Assembly (NCBI RefSeq): GCF_000715205.1
Contig: NZ_JOTP01000010.1
Span: 1-64,000 of the forward strand
DNA: 64,000 bases
Source of the DNA: Bacillus zhangzhouensis
GTDB lineage: Bacteria > Bacillota > Bacilli > Bacillales > Bacillaceae
Direction of reading: 5' to 3'
Below are positions 36,395 to 44,811 of this stretch, piece by piece (within the stretch, counting starts at the first letter, position 1; the number at the start of each line of letters is the position of its first letter). Under the pieces are notes generated by a model. It was not told the origin of the DNA, did no database searches, and saw only the letters and a list, made by a program, of their open reading frames with translations. The position numbers and the translations under genes are program-made.

Positions 36395-37501
36395 ATGACG
36401 TCAACGTTAGGTATTGTGACCCTTTCTCCGCAGCATGAAGAGGTATTCACACGTCAGCTCGCCAAAGCTGCCTCTTCTTTTGATTTAGAGGTTGTTCGTT
36501 TTACACCTCTTGATTTAAAGCCTGCTTCGAATTTGATACAAGGTCAAAAATATACGAATGACAAAGGTTTTGCAGCCGCAGAATTTCAAATTCCAGACTT
36601 GATTTACGATCGATGTCTTTACCAGCATGGCGCACAATCTAAAAAAGCAAAACCAATCATGGAATGGCTAAAAAAGTATCCAAAAACAGCTTTTTTGAAT
36701 ACTGGAATCCCAAATAAAATGGTGCTATTCGAGCGGCTCCGTCTCCTTCCTTCTTTGCAGCCATATTTACCTGTATGCTCATTATTGAAAGAGCCCTCGG
36801 ACCTGCTCAACATGGTAAGGAAGGGTGGATATTGTAAGATGCAACCGCTCTCTCAACAGCATGCATCATCTACTTACTTCATTTCCTTAAATGACAAAAC
36901 AACATTCACTGTTCAGCTAAGTCCCATGCAGGTCATCACATTTTCTCGTCCATCAGAGGTTGAACGATGGTGCAAAAAGTTTGTAGGTCGATATTTCCTT
37001 CAATTTTTTAACACGAATGACCAAAAAGATTTTTTATTCAATGAAATAAGGATTTTTCTTATGAAAGATTCACAAAATCAATGGAATAGCATGGGGATTC
37101 ACACAAAATCACCTTTGGAAAATAGCCTTTTAAGCAATGCACAAAATTCAAATCATGTGGTAGGCTTTGACCACTACTTACATTCATTGCAGCCACACAT
37201 CAAAGAGCTACTATTAGATGATATTGCATCCATTCAGTCATCTCTCCCAGCATATGTAGATAAAACCTACTCTCCATGCTTTGAGTTCGCTGTAGAATTA
37301 CTTCATACAAGTGAAGGCAGACTTTTCATATCAAATATAAGATCTAAACCAGGACGATCCGCTTTTTTAAAAGCTTACCCTGAAAAGGAAAATCAATTGA
37401 TTCGATTCATTCTTGAACATGCACAATCTATGATGTCTCAACCGAAGGAGGCTTCTTATGTACAGAAATCGTTGCATCATCGTCCCTCATCTAACAAGTG
37501 A
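36395..37501 (+). CDS. yheC: Spore-coat-associated ATP-grasp protein YheC
   Basis: This 368-residue protein belongs to the YheC/YheD group of endospore coat-associated ATP-grasp-like proteins. It begins MTSTLGIVTLSPQHEEVFT. The DLIYDRCLY and KTAFLNTGIPNKMVLFERL segments (about residues 68-76 and 94-112) are typical. The ATG at 36395 follows AAGAAGGTG; an in-frame ATG at 36368 has no ribosome binding site. It overlaps yheD by 44 bp. Whether the ATP-grasp fold is catalytic is unknown. Confidence 0.85.
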   Translation: MTSTLGIVTLSPQHEEVFTRQLAKAASSFDLEVVRFTPLDLKPASNLIQGQKYTNDKGFAAAEFQIPDLIYDRCLYQHGAQSKKAKPIMEWLKKYPKTAFLNTGIPNKMVLFERLRLLPSLQPYLPVCSLLKEPSDLLNMVRKGGYCKMQPLSQQHASSTYFISLNDKTTFTVQLSPMQVITFSRPSEVERWCKKFVGRYFLQFFNTNDQKDFLFNEIRIFLMKDSQNQWNSMGIHTKSPLENSLLSNAQNSNHVVGFDHYLHSLQPHIKELLLDDIASIQSSLPAYVDKTYSPCFEFAVELLHTSEGRLFISNIRSKPGRSAFLKAYPEKENQLIRFILEHAQSMMSQPKEASYVQKSLHHRPSSNK

Positions 37502-38816
37502 AAAAACAATTCATCTTCCCATCCATTTTAAACAGCAGAATGCAATCGATTCTCTTGCTTTAGGGTCTCGTTTAGTAGACGACTTCACCATTTCCTACCA
37601 TCAACAAACACATAAAATTTTATTATCGAAAGACCTATACATCGATTTACTGATTCCTTACCAATCAAAAGTTGAAGTCATCATCGTTAACGATACACTC
37701 TTTATAGGGCCACTGATCGGCATTTTCACCGCAGGTTTTGAGCAAAGTACGCAGCCATTAGGATCAAGATCAGATTTTTTTATCAAGCTGCTGCAATCTT
37801 GCAAGCAACATGCTGGTTTTGCATATGTTTTTGGTACTCATTCTATTGATTGGGAAAAAGGGATAGTAGAAGGACTGCTCTATCAAGGGAACAGATGGGT
37901 TAAAAAACAACTCCCTCTGCCGTCAGTCGTTTATGACCGGCTTCCAAATAGAAAGGCTGCTCAGTCGGCTTTCATTCAAGAAACAAAGCGCAAACTCACT
38001 CAAGATTACGAGATCCCTTGGTTCAACCCTTATTTTTTTAATAAATGGCATATACATGAGCAACTATTAACAGATGAACGAACATTGTCCTTTCTGCCAC
38101 ATTCCATACAATTAGATCCTTTGGACACTCTAAGTAAAATAGAAACACTCCTCCATCTGCATCATGTCATTTACTTAAAACCGACAAACGGGAGTCACGG
38201 AGACGGTATTTATCAATTAAAATCAGTGCATAACGAGATCATTGTACGTTCGAATAAAGGGAAGTCCATTTCATATGATTCAGTAGACCATTTCGTCAAA
38301 CAGCTGCGAAAAGATTGCGTCATTCATGAAATTATTGCCCAACAAGGCATTGAACTTCTGCATATAGACAATCAACCGATGGATTTCAGAGTTCATACGA
38401 ATAAAAATAAGTATGGTCATTGGACAGTCACGGCAGCAGCGGCAAAAGTTTCAGGAAATCACACAGTCACGACCCATCAGTTACATGGAGGATCGGTCAA
38501 AACACTCTATGATGTCTTTCCTGAAGAGAAGAAACGTTTGCAGATTTTACAACAGCTTTCTCATACTGCCATCACACTTAGTCAGGTGATAGATGAAAAA
38601 ATGCCTGGTCATATTGGTGAAATCGGTTTTGACTTAGGCATTGATCACACAGGCGCAATCTGGATGTTTGAAGCCAATTCTCGCCCAGGCCGTGAGATTT
38701 TCCAGCATGTGTCCTTGAAAAAATCAGAATGGCTGATCGGGAAAAGAATTGTGGATTACGCGTCTTACCTTTCACAAACGGCACTCACGACTACAGATCA
38801 CGCGAACGTCAACTGA
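37458..38816 (+). CDS. yheD: Spore-coat-associated ATP-grasp protein YheD
   Basis: This 452-residue YheC/YheD protein is longer than its neighbour. The ATP-grasp region includes VIYLKPTNGSHGDGIYQL (about residues 236-253), and DFRVHTNKNKYGHW and HIGEIGFDLGIDHTGAIWMFEANSRPGR (ligand-binding end, about 310-410). The coding start overlaps yheC by 44 bp and uses AAGGAGG inside yheC. B. subtilis YheD localises around the forespore in the coat. The two proteins may work as a pair. Confidence 0.87.
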   Translation: MYRNRCIIVPHLTSEKTIHLPIHFKQQNAIDSLALGSRLVDDFTISYHQQTHKILLSKDLYIDLLIPYQSKVEVIIVNDTLFIGPLIGIFTAGFEQSTQPLGSRSDFFIKLLQSCKQHAGFAYVFGTHSIDWEKGIVEGLLYQGNRWVKKQLPLPSVVYDRLPNRKAAQSAFIQETKRKLTQDYEIPWFNPYFFNKWHIHEQLLTDERTLSFLPHSIQLDPLDTLSKIETLLHLHHVIYLKPTNGSHGDGIYQLKSVHNEIIVRSNKGKSISYDSVDHFVKQLRKDCVIHEIIAQQGIELLHIDNQPMDFRVHTNKNKYGHWTVTAAAAKVSGNHTVTTHQLHGGSVKTLYDVFPEEKKRLQILQQLSHTAITLSQVIDEKMPGHIGEIGFDLGIDHTGAIWMFEANSRPGREIFQHVSLKKSEWLIGKRIVDYASYLSQTALTTTDHANVN

Positions 38817-38970
38817 TTGTTTTTCGTCTCGCGTGTCAGTATTCTGAAATCTATGCTTTTCCTATGCTCTTTTCATCAGATGAGATACAATAAAATCAAG
38901 TTCAAGGTTGTTTCCGTATTGTCGTGTTTATTTATTGTTTCATCAATAAAAGCAAGGAGGCAATGATGAT

Positions 38971-39180
38971 ATGATTTCTCATTTTCAATGGAAACCCCTC
39001 TTTAAGAAAGCGCAATTGCCAGGATGGAAAATATCCTTTTTTCACAATGGTGCGCACTATGAAGGTATCTACCACAAAACGGGTGATATTGAATGGGGCT
39101 CCCAGCTTCCGCCTCATGAAGTCGAACCAACCCTAAAAGAAGAAATCCACGAATTAATGCTATTCCATGTCTATGATTAA
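38971..39180 (+). CDS. yheE: DUF5342-type protein YheE
   Basis: This 69-residue protein starts MISHFQWKPLFKKAQLPGW and ends HELMLFHVYD. It matches YheE, of unknown function. A good AAGGAGG precedes it. It is 154 bp after yheD and 20 bp before the yxkF-like gene. Confidence 0.78.
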   Translation: MISHFQWKPLFKKAQLPGWKISFFHNGAHYEGIYHKTGDIEWGSQLPPHEVEPTLKEEIHELMLFHVYD

Positions 39181-39200
39181 ACTGTTTAAGGAGCCTCGCC

Positions 39201-40076
39201 ATGTTAGAAAAGTTAAAGCTTGTTTACGGACACCATATCATCAGTTCACCAACAAATGACAAACAGATTCTTTGGTATCAAACGGACAAAGGCGAAATAT
39301 TTGGAGTAGACAAAACGGAGCTTACAGCAAGAGAAACACTTCTTCTCAATTCTTTCCTTACACCAATTGATCTATCTCATACACAGCAGACTGAGGATGA
39401 ACAGAAATGGTACAGCTATCTTTTTGAAAACAAACCATTAACCGTCCACCATCCCGTCCGTGTTCATTATTTTAAAATGGACCATCAAGCCGAACAAAGA
39501 CAGCAAATAAAAGAGGCTGTGAATAGCAGCCTCGAATGCACCCAATTCATATGGACAGGCGCTGAAACAGCTATGCTGATTCAAACAAACGCTACGTCAG
39601 AAAATGGTCAATTAGATCAGTTAAATGATTTGTCTCAGGCCATCACAAGTGATTTTTTAACAGACTCTTTCTTTTTACAAGGACAGCTGCATTTGCCAAA
39701 TAACCATTTGCAAATGAGATTGTTAAATGAACATCAGCTCTTTATGTGGCATATGCAGCGAGGTAAGCTTAGGTCAGGGGTTGCCACATTTTATCAATGT
39801 CTGCCATCTCTCATTCGTTATGATGCCTCTGTGGTTTTTGACGCTATTTCTGATGCTTTTAAAGAAACGGTCTTTGATCGGGATGTTTACCGCACCCTTA
39901 TGACCTATATGCAATGTAATTTAAATGCATCGCAGGCAGCAAAAGCTTTATATGTTCACCGAAACAGCCTTCAATATCGGATCGATAAATTTATTGAGCG
40001 CACAGGTCTAGATATACGACATTTTTCGGAAGCATCGGCTGCTTACTTTATGATGAGTCTTCTCGACCTTTCATAA
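39201..40076 (+). CDS. yxkF: PucR-type HTH regulator (YxkF-like)
   Basis: This 291-residue protein has a C-terminal PucR-type helix-turn-helix (about residues 225-290, with LNASQAAKALYVHRNSLQYRIDKF). The N-terminal part resembles no domain I can name. In B. subtilis the similar YxkF is encoded next to msmX far from this region, and here the pair is inserted between yheE and sspB. Its position upstream of msmX makes it a candidate regulator of that gene. Confidence 0.75.
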   Translation: MLEKLKLVYGHHIISSPTNDKQILWYQTDKGEIFGVDKTELTARETLLLNSFLTPIDLSHTQQTEDEQKWYSYLFENKPLTVHHPVRVHYFKMDHQAEQRQQIKEAVNSSLECTQFIWTGAETAMLIQTNATSENGQLDQLNDLSQAITSDFLTDSFFLQGQLHLPNNHLQMRLLNEHQLFMWHMQRGKLRSGVATFYQCLPSLIRYDASVVFDAISDAFKETVFDRDVYRTLMTYMQCNLNASQAAKALYVHRNSLQYRIDKFIERTGLDIRHFSEASAAYFMMSLLDLS

Positions 40077-40129
40077 ATCATGGTGACATGAGCACCCTGC
40101 CCAAAAATGAAAATAAGATGTTGTGCACG

Positions 40130-40189
40130 TTGTCCATTTACAGACTCCCCCCTATTTTATACACTTTATTTATAAGTAAAGCGCTTTCA
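40130..40189 (+). promoter_or_regulatory. msmX promoter with downstream cre-like site
   Basis: TTGTCC (40130-40135) and TATTTT (40153-40158) are 17 bp apart. GTAAAGCGCTTTCA at 40176-40189 fits the cre consensus in 12 of 14 positions and lies about 10-25 bp after the expected start point, where CcpA would block elongation. Confidence 0.6.
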
Positions 40190-40214
40190 AAAAGGGAATG
40201 GGAGGCTATTATCC

Positions 40215-41321
40215 ATGGCTGAAATGATGCTCAATCAAATTTATAAAGTGTACGATAACAAAGTAACAGCAGTAGACAACTTTAATCTACATATACAGGA
40301 TAAAGAATTTATTGTGTTTGTTGGTCCATCGGGCTGTGGTAAATCAACAACCCTTCGCATGATTGCAGGTCTTGAGGAAATTTCACAAGGGGACTTTCTG
40401 TTAGACGGTAAACGGATGAATGACGTAGCACCAAAAGACCGGGATATTGCGATGGTTTTCCAAAACTATGCATTATATCCTCACATGAATGTGTACGATA
40501 ATATGGCTTTTGGATTAAAGCTTCGGAAGTTTCCTAAATCTGAAATTGATGAGCGGGTTCGAAATGCGGCTAAAATATTAGGGCTTGAACAATATTTAGA
40601 GAGAAAACCAAAAGCACTGTCTGGCGGTCAAAGACAGCGTGTTGCACTTGGCAGAGCGATTGTGCGCGATGCAAAAGTCTTTCTTCTAGATGAGCCGCTC
40701 TCAAATTTAGATGCAAAACTCCGTGTTCAGATGCGTGCTGAAATTTCTAAACTTCACCAGCGCCTGCAAACGACATTTATCTATGTCACACATGATCAGA
40801 CTGAAGCCATGACAATGGCTACTCGCCTTGTTGTTATGAAAGATGGCTTTATCCAGCAGGTGGGCGCGCCGAAGGATGTCTATGAGAACCCAGAGAATGT
40901 GTTTGTTGGCGGATTCATTGGCTCTCCTGCGATGAACTTTTTTACAGGGAAACTTTCTGACGGCGCCATCGCAGTTGGAAAAACTCACATTCGTGTACCC
41001 GAAGGAAAGATGAAGATATTACGTAGTCAAGGCTATATCGGAAAGAATGTCATTCTTGGCATTAGGCCGGAAGATTTCCATGATGAGCCTGTGTTTATTG
41101 AGGCGTCTGAAGGAACAAAAATTGATGGAATTGTAGAAGTGGCTGAATTAATGGGAGCAGAAACAATGCTTTATTCTTCTCTCGATGGTCAAACGTTTAT
41201 TGCACGTGTTGATTCTCGTACGGATATTCAGGCAGGTCAGTCTATACCGCTTGCCATTGACATGAATAAAGCGCACTTCTTCGATATTGATACTGAGCTG
41301 CGCATTCGATCAGCTGAATAA
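40215..41321 (+). CDS. msmX: Shared sugar-ABC-transporter ATPase MsmX
   Basis: MsmX energises several sugar importers (maltodextrin, arabino- and galacto-oligosaccharides in B. subtilis). The 368-residue protein has Walker A GPSGCGKST (about residues 37-45), signature LSGGQRQR (about 136-143), Walker B VFLLDEP (about 156-162), the switch His in YVTHDQ, and a C-terminal TOBE/regulatory domain. No permease or binding-protein gene is adjacent, as expected for a shared ATPase. Confidence 0.95.
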   Translation: MAEMMLNQIYKVYDNKVTAVDNFNLHIQDKEFIVFVGPSGCGKSTTLRMIAGLEEISQGDFLLDGKRMNDVAPKDRDIAMVFQNYALYPHMNVYDNMAFGLKLRKFPKSEIDERVRNAAKILGLEQYLERKPKALSGGQRQRVALGRAIVRDAKVFLLDEPLSNLDAKLRVQMRAEISKLHQRLQTTFIYVTHDQTEAMTMATRLVVMKDGFIQQVGAPKDVYENPENVFVGGFIGSPAMNFFTGKLSDGAIAVGKTHIRVPEGKMKILRSQGYIGKNVILGIRPEDFHDEPVFIEASEGTKIDGIVEVAELMGAETMLYSSLDGQTFIARVDSRTDIQAGQSIPLAIDMNKAHFFDIDTELRIRSAE

Positions 41322-41336
41322 GGAGACATACGCAAC

Positions 41337-41367
41337 ACCATCACTCACTATTGAGTGGTGGTTTTTT
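41337..41367 (+). terminator. Terminator after msmX
   Basis: ACCATCACTCA pairs with TGAGTGGTGGT (one G-U), followed by six T. Confidence 0.87.
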
Positions 41368-41401
41368 GTATGTTGACACAACATTTACCATGTTCTTTTC
41401 T

Positions 41402-41431
41402 CGTATGTTTTCTTCACAAATAACCATAATA
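41402..41431 (+). promoter_or_regulatory. Sigma-G promoter of the SASP gene
   Basis: CGTATG (41402-41407) and CATAATA (41425-41431) with a 17-bp spacer match the forespore sigma-G consensus. Transcription should begin at about 41438, placing the tRNA-like sequence in the leader. Confidence 0.75.
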
Positions 41432-41455
41432 CTTAGTACAAAGCAGTTACTGCAT

Positions 41456-41519
41456 TGGGTTTCGCCAAGTGGCAAATGACTTGATCATTTCGCTGGTGCG
41501 ATTCCAGCAAACCCAACCA
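41456..41519 (+). pseudogene. Truncated tRNA-Gln-like sequence with CCA in the SASP leader
   Basis: A 7-bp acceptor stem TGGGTTT/AAACCCA is followed by a discriminator A and CCA. The D-arm GCCAAGTGGCAA matches tRNA-Gln. An AATGA/TCATT stem encloses TTG (the Gln anticodon), but the loop is two bases short. A 5-bp T-stem GCTGG/CCAGC encloses TGCGATT. The total is 61 nt plus CCA against about 72 for a normal tRNA. Loss in the D-loop and anticodon loop means it should not decode. It lies between the sigma-G promoter and the SASP start, in the same orientation. Confidence 0.75.
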
Positions 41520-41553
41520 AAACCAAATCATATATATAAAGGAGATTCACATC

Positions 41554-41757
41554 ATGGCAAATTCTAATAGTTCAAATCAATTACTAGTTCCAGGAGCTGC
41601 ACAAGCAATCGATCAAATGAAATACGAAATCGCTTCTGAATTTGGTGTAAACCTTGGAGCAGAAACAACAGCTCGTGCTAACGGATCAGTTGGTGGAGAA
41701 ATCACAAAACGTCTTGTGTCTTACGCTCAACAAAACCTTGGCGGAACAAAAGCTTAA
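41554..41757 (+). CDS. sspB: Alpha/beta-type small acid-soluble spore protein (SspB-like)
   Basis: This 67-residue DNA-binding protein coats and protects spore DNA and is degraded at germination. The GPR protease site [10 protein letters not shown] (about residues 28-37) and the conserved [12 protein letters not shown] segment (about 49-60) are intact. Its position beside yheF and yheG is that of sspB. AAAGGAG precedes the ATG. Expression from sigma-G is indicated by the upstream promoter. Confidence 0.93.
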   Translation: MANSNSSNQLLVPGAAQAIDQMKYEIASEFGVNLGAETTARANGSVGGEITKRLVSYAQQNLGGTKA

Positions 41758-41774
41758 TTTCATATCTGGATCAT

Positions 41775-41806
41775 AGAAGGCACCTTTTAAGGTGTCTTCT
41801 TTTTTT
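41775..41806 (+). terminator. Terminator after the SASP gene
   Basis: AGAAGGCACC pairs with GGTGTCTTCT, followed by T. Confidence 0.87.
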
Positions 41807-41867
41807 GCATTTATTCTCACCAATTCCCTTCCAGCTCATATCATGTAGTAGAAAGGAGCGGATCTTC

Positions 41868-41984
41868 ATGGACATTATTTCCGGTATGAACTTTGAACTT
41901 CTACAATTTGTAGGTATCTCTCTATTATGCGAATATGCTCATAGTATTCGGTCCTTTCACCTTTACAAAAAAAGCATGACATAA
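41868..41984 (+). CDS. yheF: YheF-position small protein (38 aa)
   Basis: A 38-residue reading frame starts MDIISGMNFELLQFVGISLL after a good GAAAGGAG and ends KKSMT. It lies exactly where yheF lies in B. subtilis, between sspB and yheG. Function is unknown. It may contain one hydrophobic helix. Confidence 0.65.
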   Translation: MDIISGMNFELLQFVGISLLCEYAHSIRSFHLYKKSMT

Positions 41985-42041
41985 AAATTGTACCATTTTG
42001 GGTTCTTTTCACTTATAGTATGTAGTGGAGGGATCGAACAG

Positions 42042-42659
42042 ATGAAAATAGCTCTTTTAGGTGCTCATGGACGTGTAGGACAAGCATTTCTTCGTTTCGT
42101 TCAAGTAGATGATCGTTACATGGTTCGTTCATTGATTCGGACAAACCGGGAAGGAATGCTTGCGGGTATGTTTCAAGTCACCGGTAATTCAAGAAATCAA
42201 GAAGATGTACTTGAAACGATCAAAGGAGCAGATATTGTTGTGAGCTGTCTATCTACAGATGGAGATGACACATTATCTGTTTCAATGGAGCATATCGTAC
42301 AAGCCATGAAGCAAACAAATACATCAAGAATTATTACGATTGGCACGGCGGGTATTTTAAAAGCAAGGCAGCAGCCAAAGCTTTATCGCTTTGAAACAAA
42401 TGAATCAAGGCGAACCACTTCCCGAGCAGCTAAAGAGCATGCCAAAGCGTTTGAAATCCTTCAATCAACTGACCTAGATTGGACCATTATTTGTCCAACC
42501 TATTTACCAGATGGAGAAGTGACACGGTCATATCGCTATGAGAAAGATTTTCTCCCTATCGATGGAAAGAAAATTTCAGTTGAAGATACCGCACATTTTT
42601 TGTATCAACAGTTAAATTCAAAGGAATTTGTGCATCAACGCGTCGGCATCGCTTATTGA
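42042..42659 (+). CDS. yheG: NAD(P)-binding Rossmann protein YheG
   Basis: This 205-residue NAD(P)H-binding oxidoreductase-like protein starts MKIALLGAHGRVGQAFL, a glycine-rich nucleotide-binding motif GAHGRVG (about residues 6-12). The TIGTAGIL segment is typical of the short atypical SDR group. The reaction is unknown. The ATG at 42042 was preferred to a start at 41988, which lacks a ribosome binding site. Confidence 0.87.
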   Translation: MKIALLGAHGRVGQAFLRFVQVDDRYMVRSLIRTNREGMLAGMFQVTGNSRNQEDVLETIKGADIVVSCLSTDGDDTLSVSMEHIVQAMKQTNTSRIITIGTAGILKARQQPKLYRFETNESRRTTSRAAKEHAKAFEILQSTDLDWTIICPTYLPDGEVTRSYRYEKDFLPIDGKKISVEDTAHFLYQQLNSKEFVHQRVGIAY

Positions 42660-42692
42660 TCATGTAGCCCGTGCAAACCATATACAACCGGT

Positions 42693-42730
42693 AAAAAGTC
42701 GAGGTGATGAAATAAATCCTCGACTTTTTT
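42693..42730 (+). terminator. Terminator after yheG
   Basis: AAAAAGTCGAGG pairs with CCTCGACTTTTTT with a 13-nt loop. Confidence 0.88.
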
Positions 42731-42740
42731 CATGCCAATC

Positions 42741-42775
42741 AAAAGAGCCCCTTTCGCGTGAAAGAGGCCTTTTTT
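42741..42775. terminator. Terminator after bmrD
   Basis: A stem centred on CTTTC/GAAAG with partly paired GGCC/GCCC flanks and T runs on both strands lies just past the bmrD stop. Confidence 0.65.
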
Positions 42776-42795
42776 ACTTCCTTCGGCTATTCAAT

Positions 42796-44811
42796 TTAGC
42801 TGCTTGCAAGTGCACCTTTTTGCAGTTCGTACATTTGCGCATACAGCCCACCTTGCTCCATGAGTTGTTCATGGTTGCCTCGCTCGACAATTTCACCTTT
42901 TTCTAACACCAAAATCATATCGGCTTTCTTAATGGTGGATAATCGGTGAGCAATGACAAAGGTGGTTCGTCCTTCTTTGACTACATCAAGCGCTCGCTGA
43001 ATGATGGCTTCTGTTTCTGTATCGATGTTGGCGGTTGCTTCATCTAAAATTAAGATCGCTGGATCGTACGCCAGTGCGCGAGCAAATGAAATCAACTGGC
43101 GTTCCCCTGAAGAGAGGGTACTTCCCTTTTCAACCACTGGTTCATCAAAGCCTTGTGGCAGATGCTTCAATAACTCTGTTGCGCCTACTTGCTTTAATGA
43201 GGATTCAATGGTTTCTCTTTTGATGTCTTCATTCCCTAAGCTGACATTGGATGCAATTGTTCCAGAAAATAAATACGGATCTTGCAGAACAATGCCCATT
43301 TGTTTACGCAAAGTTTGGCGCGACTGATGATAAATACTTTCTCCATCAATGAGAATATCTCCCTGCTGGATGTCATAAAAACGCAGCAGCAAGTTCATAA
43401 TCGAGCTTTTTCCTGAACCCGTATGCCCCACAAGTGCAACTGTTTGGCCCTTTTTTGCTTCAAACGTAATGTTCTTTAGTACGTTATTCCCTTCATTATA
43501 AGCGAAGGTAACATCTTGAAACTGAACGTACCCCTCCATTTTTTTCTGATCAGGTTCTTCGACTTTTGTTCCTGGCTCATCTAATAATCGGAAGACCCTT
43601 TCAGATGAAACCCTTGCTAATTCCAATCTAGAAAATTGGTTCACAATGCCTGTAATCGGCTGGAACAATCGATTTAAATAATCGACAAATGCATAGAGTA
43701 CGCCGATAGACACAATGCCAGACGCACTTAATGACGCGCCGCCAAAGTACCAAATGAGCGCAACATACGCTAAATTACGCAGCAGGTTAACCAAGTTATG
43801 TGAAAGGAGTGAATTTAAATGAAGCATCTTTCGCTGATACCGAAAGTGATTGTTATTCAGTTCATCGAATTCTTCTTTCGTCGCTTTTTCATGGCGAAAC
43901 GCTTGAATAATCGTCATCCCTTGAATTGCTTCATTTAGCTTCGCATTGATTTCACTGATAATAGAACGAATGCGGTGATTGTATACTGATGCAAATTTCC
44001 GGTAAGTCATCGACCATAGGAAAATAATCGGTACAGCTACCAAACAAATGAGTGCCAGCTTCACATTTAATAAAAACATGGCGATATAAATTCCAATCAT
44101 GTAAATGGCACTTGTCACGAAATTTGCGAGAACAGTCACATATAGATCACGGATGGTTTCCGTGTCATTGGTGATCCGTGCTACTACTTTTCCAGCCGGT
44201 AAATTATCAAAATACTGGATGGGCAACGTTTGAATATGCTCAAATACGTCTACCCTCATTTTTTGGATAATACGGTTTGCAATCCGCTGGAGCAAATAAT
44301 GCTGCCCATACTGAAAGAAGATCGCAATGACGAGCAGCCCTAGATAAAATAGAACAAGCTGCATCAAACCACTGATTTCAGGCTGATAAAAAGCGAAAAT
44401 TTCCTCTTTTGATAAACGCTGTACATCATAGGTTTTGTGCTCGTTCCCATTTTCAATGGTGAGCTGATTTCCCGATATCGTCCGGTTTCCATCAAAACGA
44501 ACTGGCTCATTCACAAAGTAGTAACCGAATCCGACTTGCACCACATTGATTTGTTTTCCGGCTTCATTTTCATTCTTTAATCGATCGCTTCGTATATAGT
44601 TATTTCCCTGGTAATAAACCGTTTCATCTGTTTTTTCGTTTACCTCGACATACGGTTTTTCGACACCTAAAATATGATCATCAATCATTTTCTTCCCAAT
44701 AAATGGTCCTGTCAGCTCAGCACCAACCGCGATGATCAGAAAGATCAAGGCAACAGACAGTACTTTCTTATATAGGAGTGCATAGGCAAGGAGTCTTCTT
44801 CCTGTTGTCAT
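42796..44811 (-). CDS. bmrD: Multidrug ABC exporter subunit BmrD
   Basis: This 671-residue half-transporter of the type IV ABC exporter family forms a heterodimer with BmrC. It has six membrane segments, with a long extracytoplasmic loop after the first (about residues 40-150), and an ATPase domain with Walker A GHTGSGKSS (about 463-471), signature LSSGERQ and Walker B ILILDEAT. The Walker B acidic residue is Glu, so this is the canonical catalytic site. The start overlaps bmrC by 4 bp. Confidence 0.94.
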   Translation of the reverse strand: MTTGRRLLAYALLYKKVLSVALIFLIIAVGAELTGPFIGKKMIDDHILGVEKPYVEVNEKTDETVYYQGNNYIRSDRLKNENEAGKQINVVQVGFGYYFVNEPVRFDGNRTISGNQLTIENGNEHKTYDVQRLSKEEIFAFYQPEISGLMQLVLFYLGLLVIAIFFQYGQHYLLQRIANRIIQKMRVDVFEHIQTLPIQYFDNLPAGKVVARITNDTETIRDLYVTVLANFVTSAIYMIGIYIAMFLLNVKLALICLVAVPIIFLWSMTYRKFASVYNHRIRSIISEINAKLNEAIQGMTIIQAFRHEKATKEEFDELNNNHFRYQRKMLHLNSLLSHNLVNLLRNLAYVALIWYFGGASLSASGIVSIGVLYAFVDYLNRLFQPITGIVNQFSRLELARVSSERVFRLLDEPGTKVEEPDQKKMEGYVQFQDVTFAYNEGNNVLKNITFEAKKGQTVALVGHTGSGKSSIMNLLLRFYDIQQGDILIDGESIYHQSRQTLRKQMGIVLQDPYLFSGTIASNVSLGNEDIKRETIESSLKQVGATELLKHLPQGFDEPVVEKGSTLSSGERQLISFARALAYDPAILILDEATANIDTETEAIIQRALDVVKEGRTTFVIAHRLSTIKKADMILVLEKGEIVERGNHEQLMEQGGLYAQMYELQKGALASS

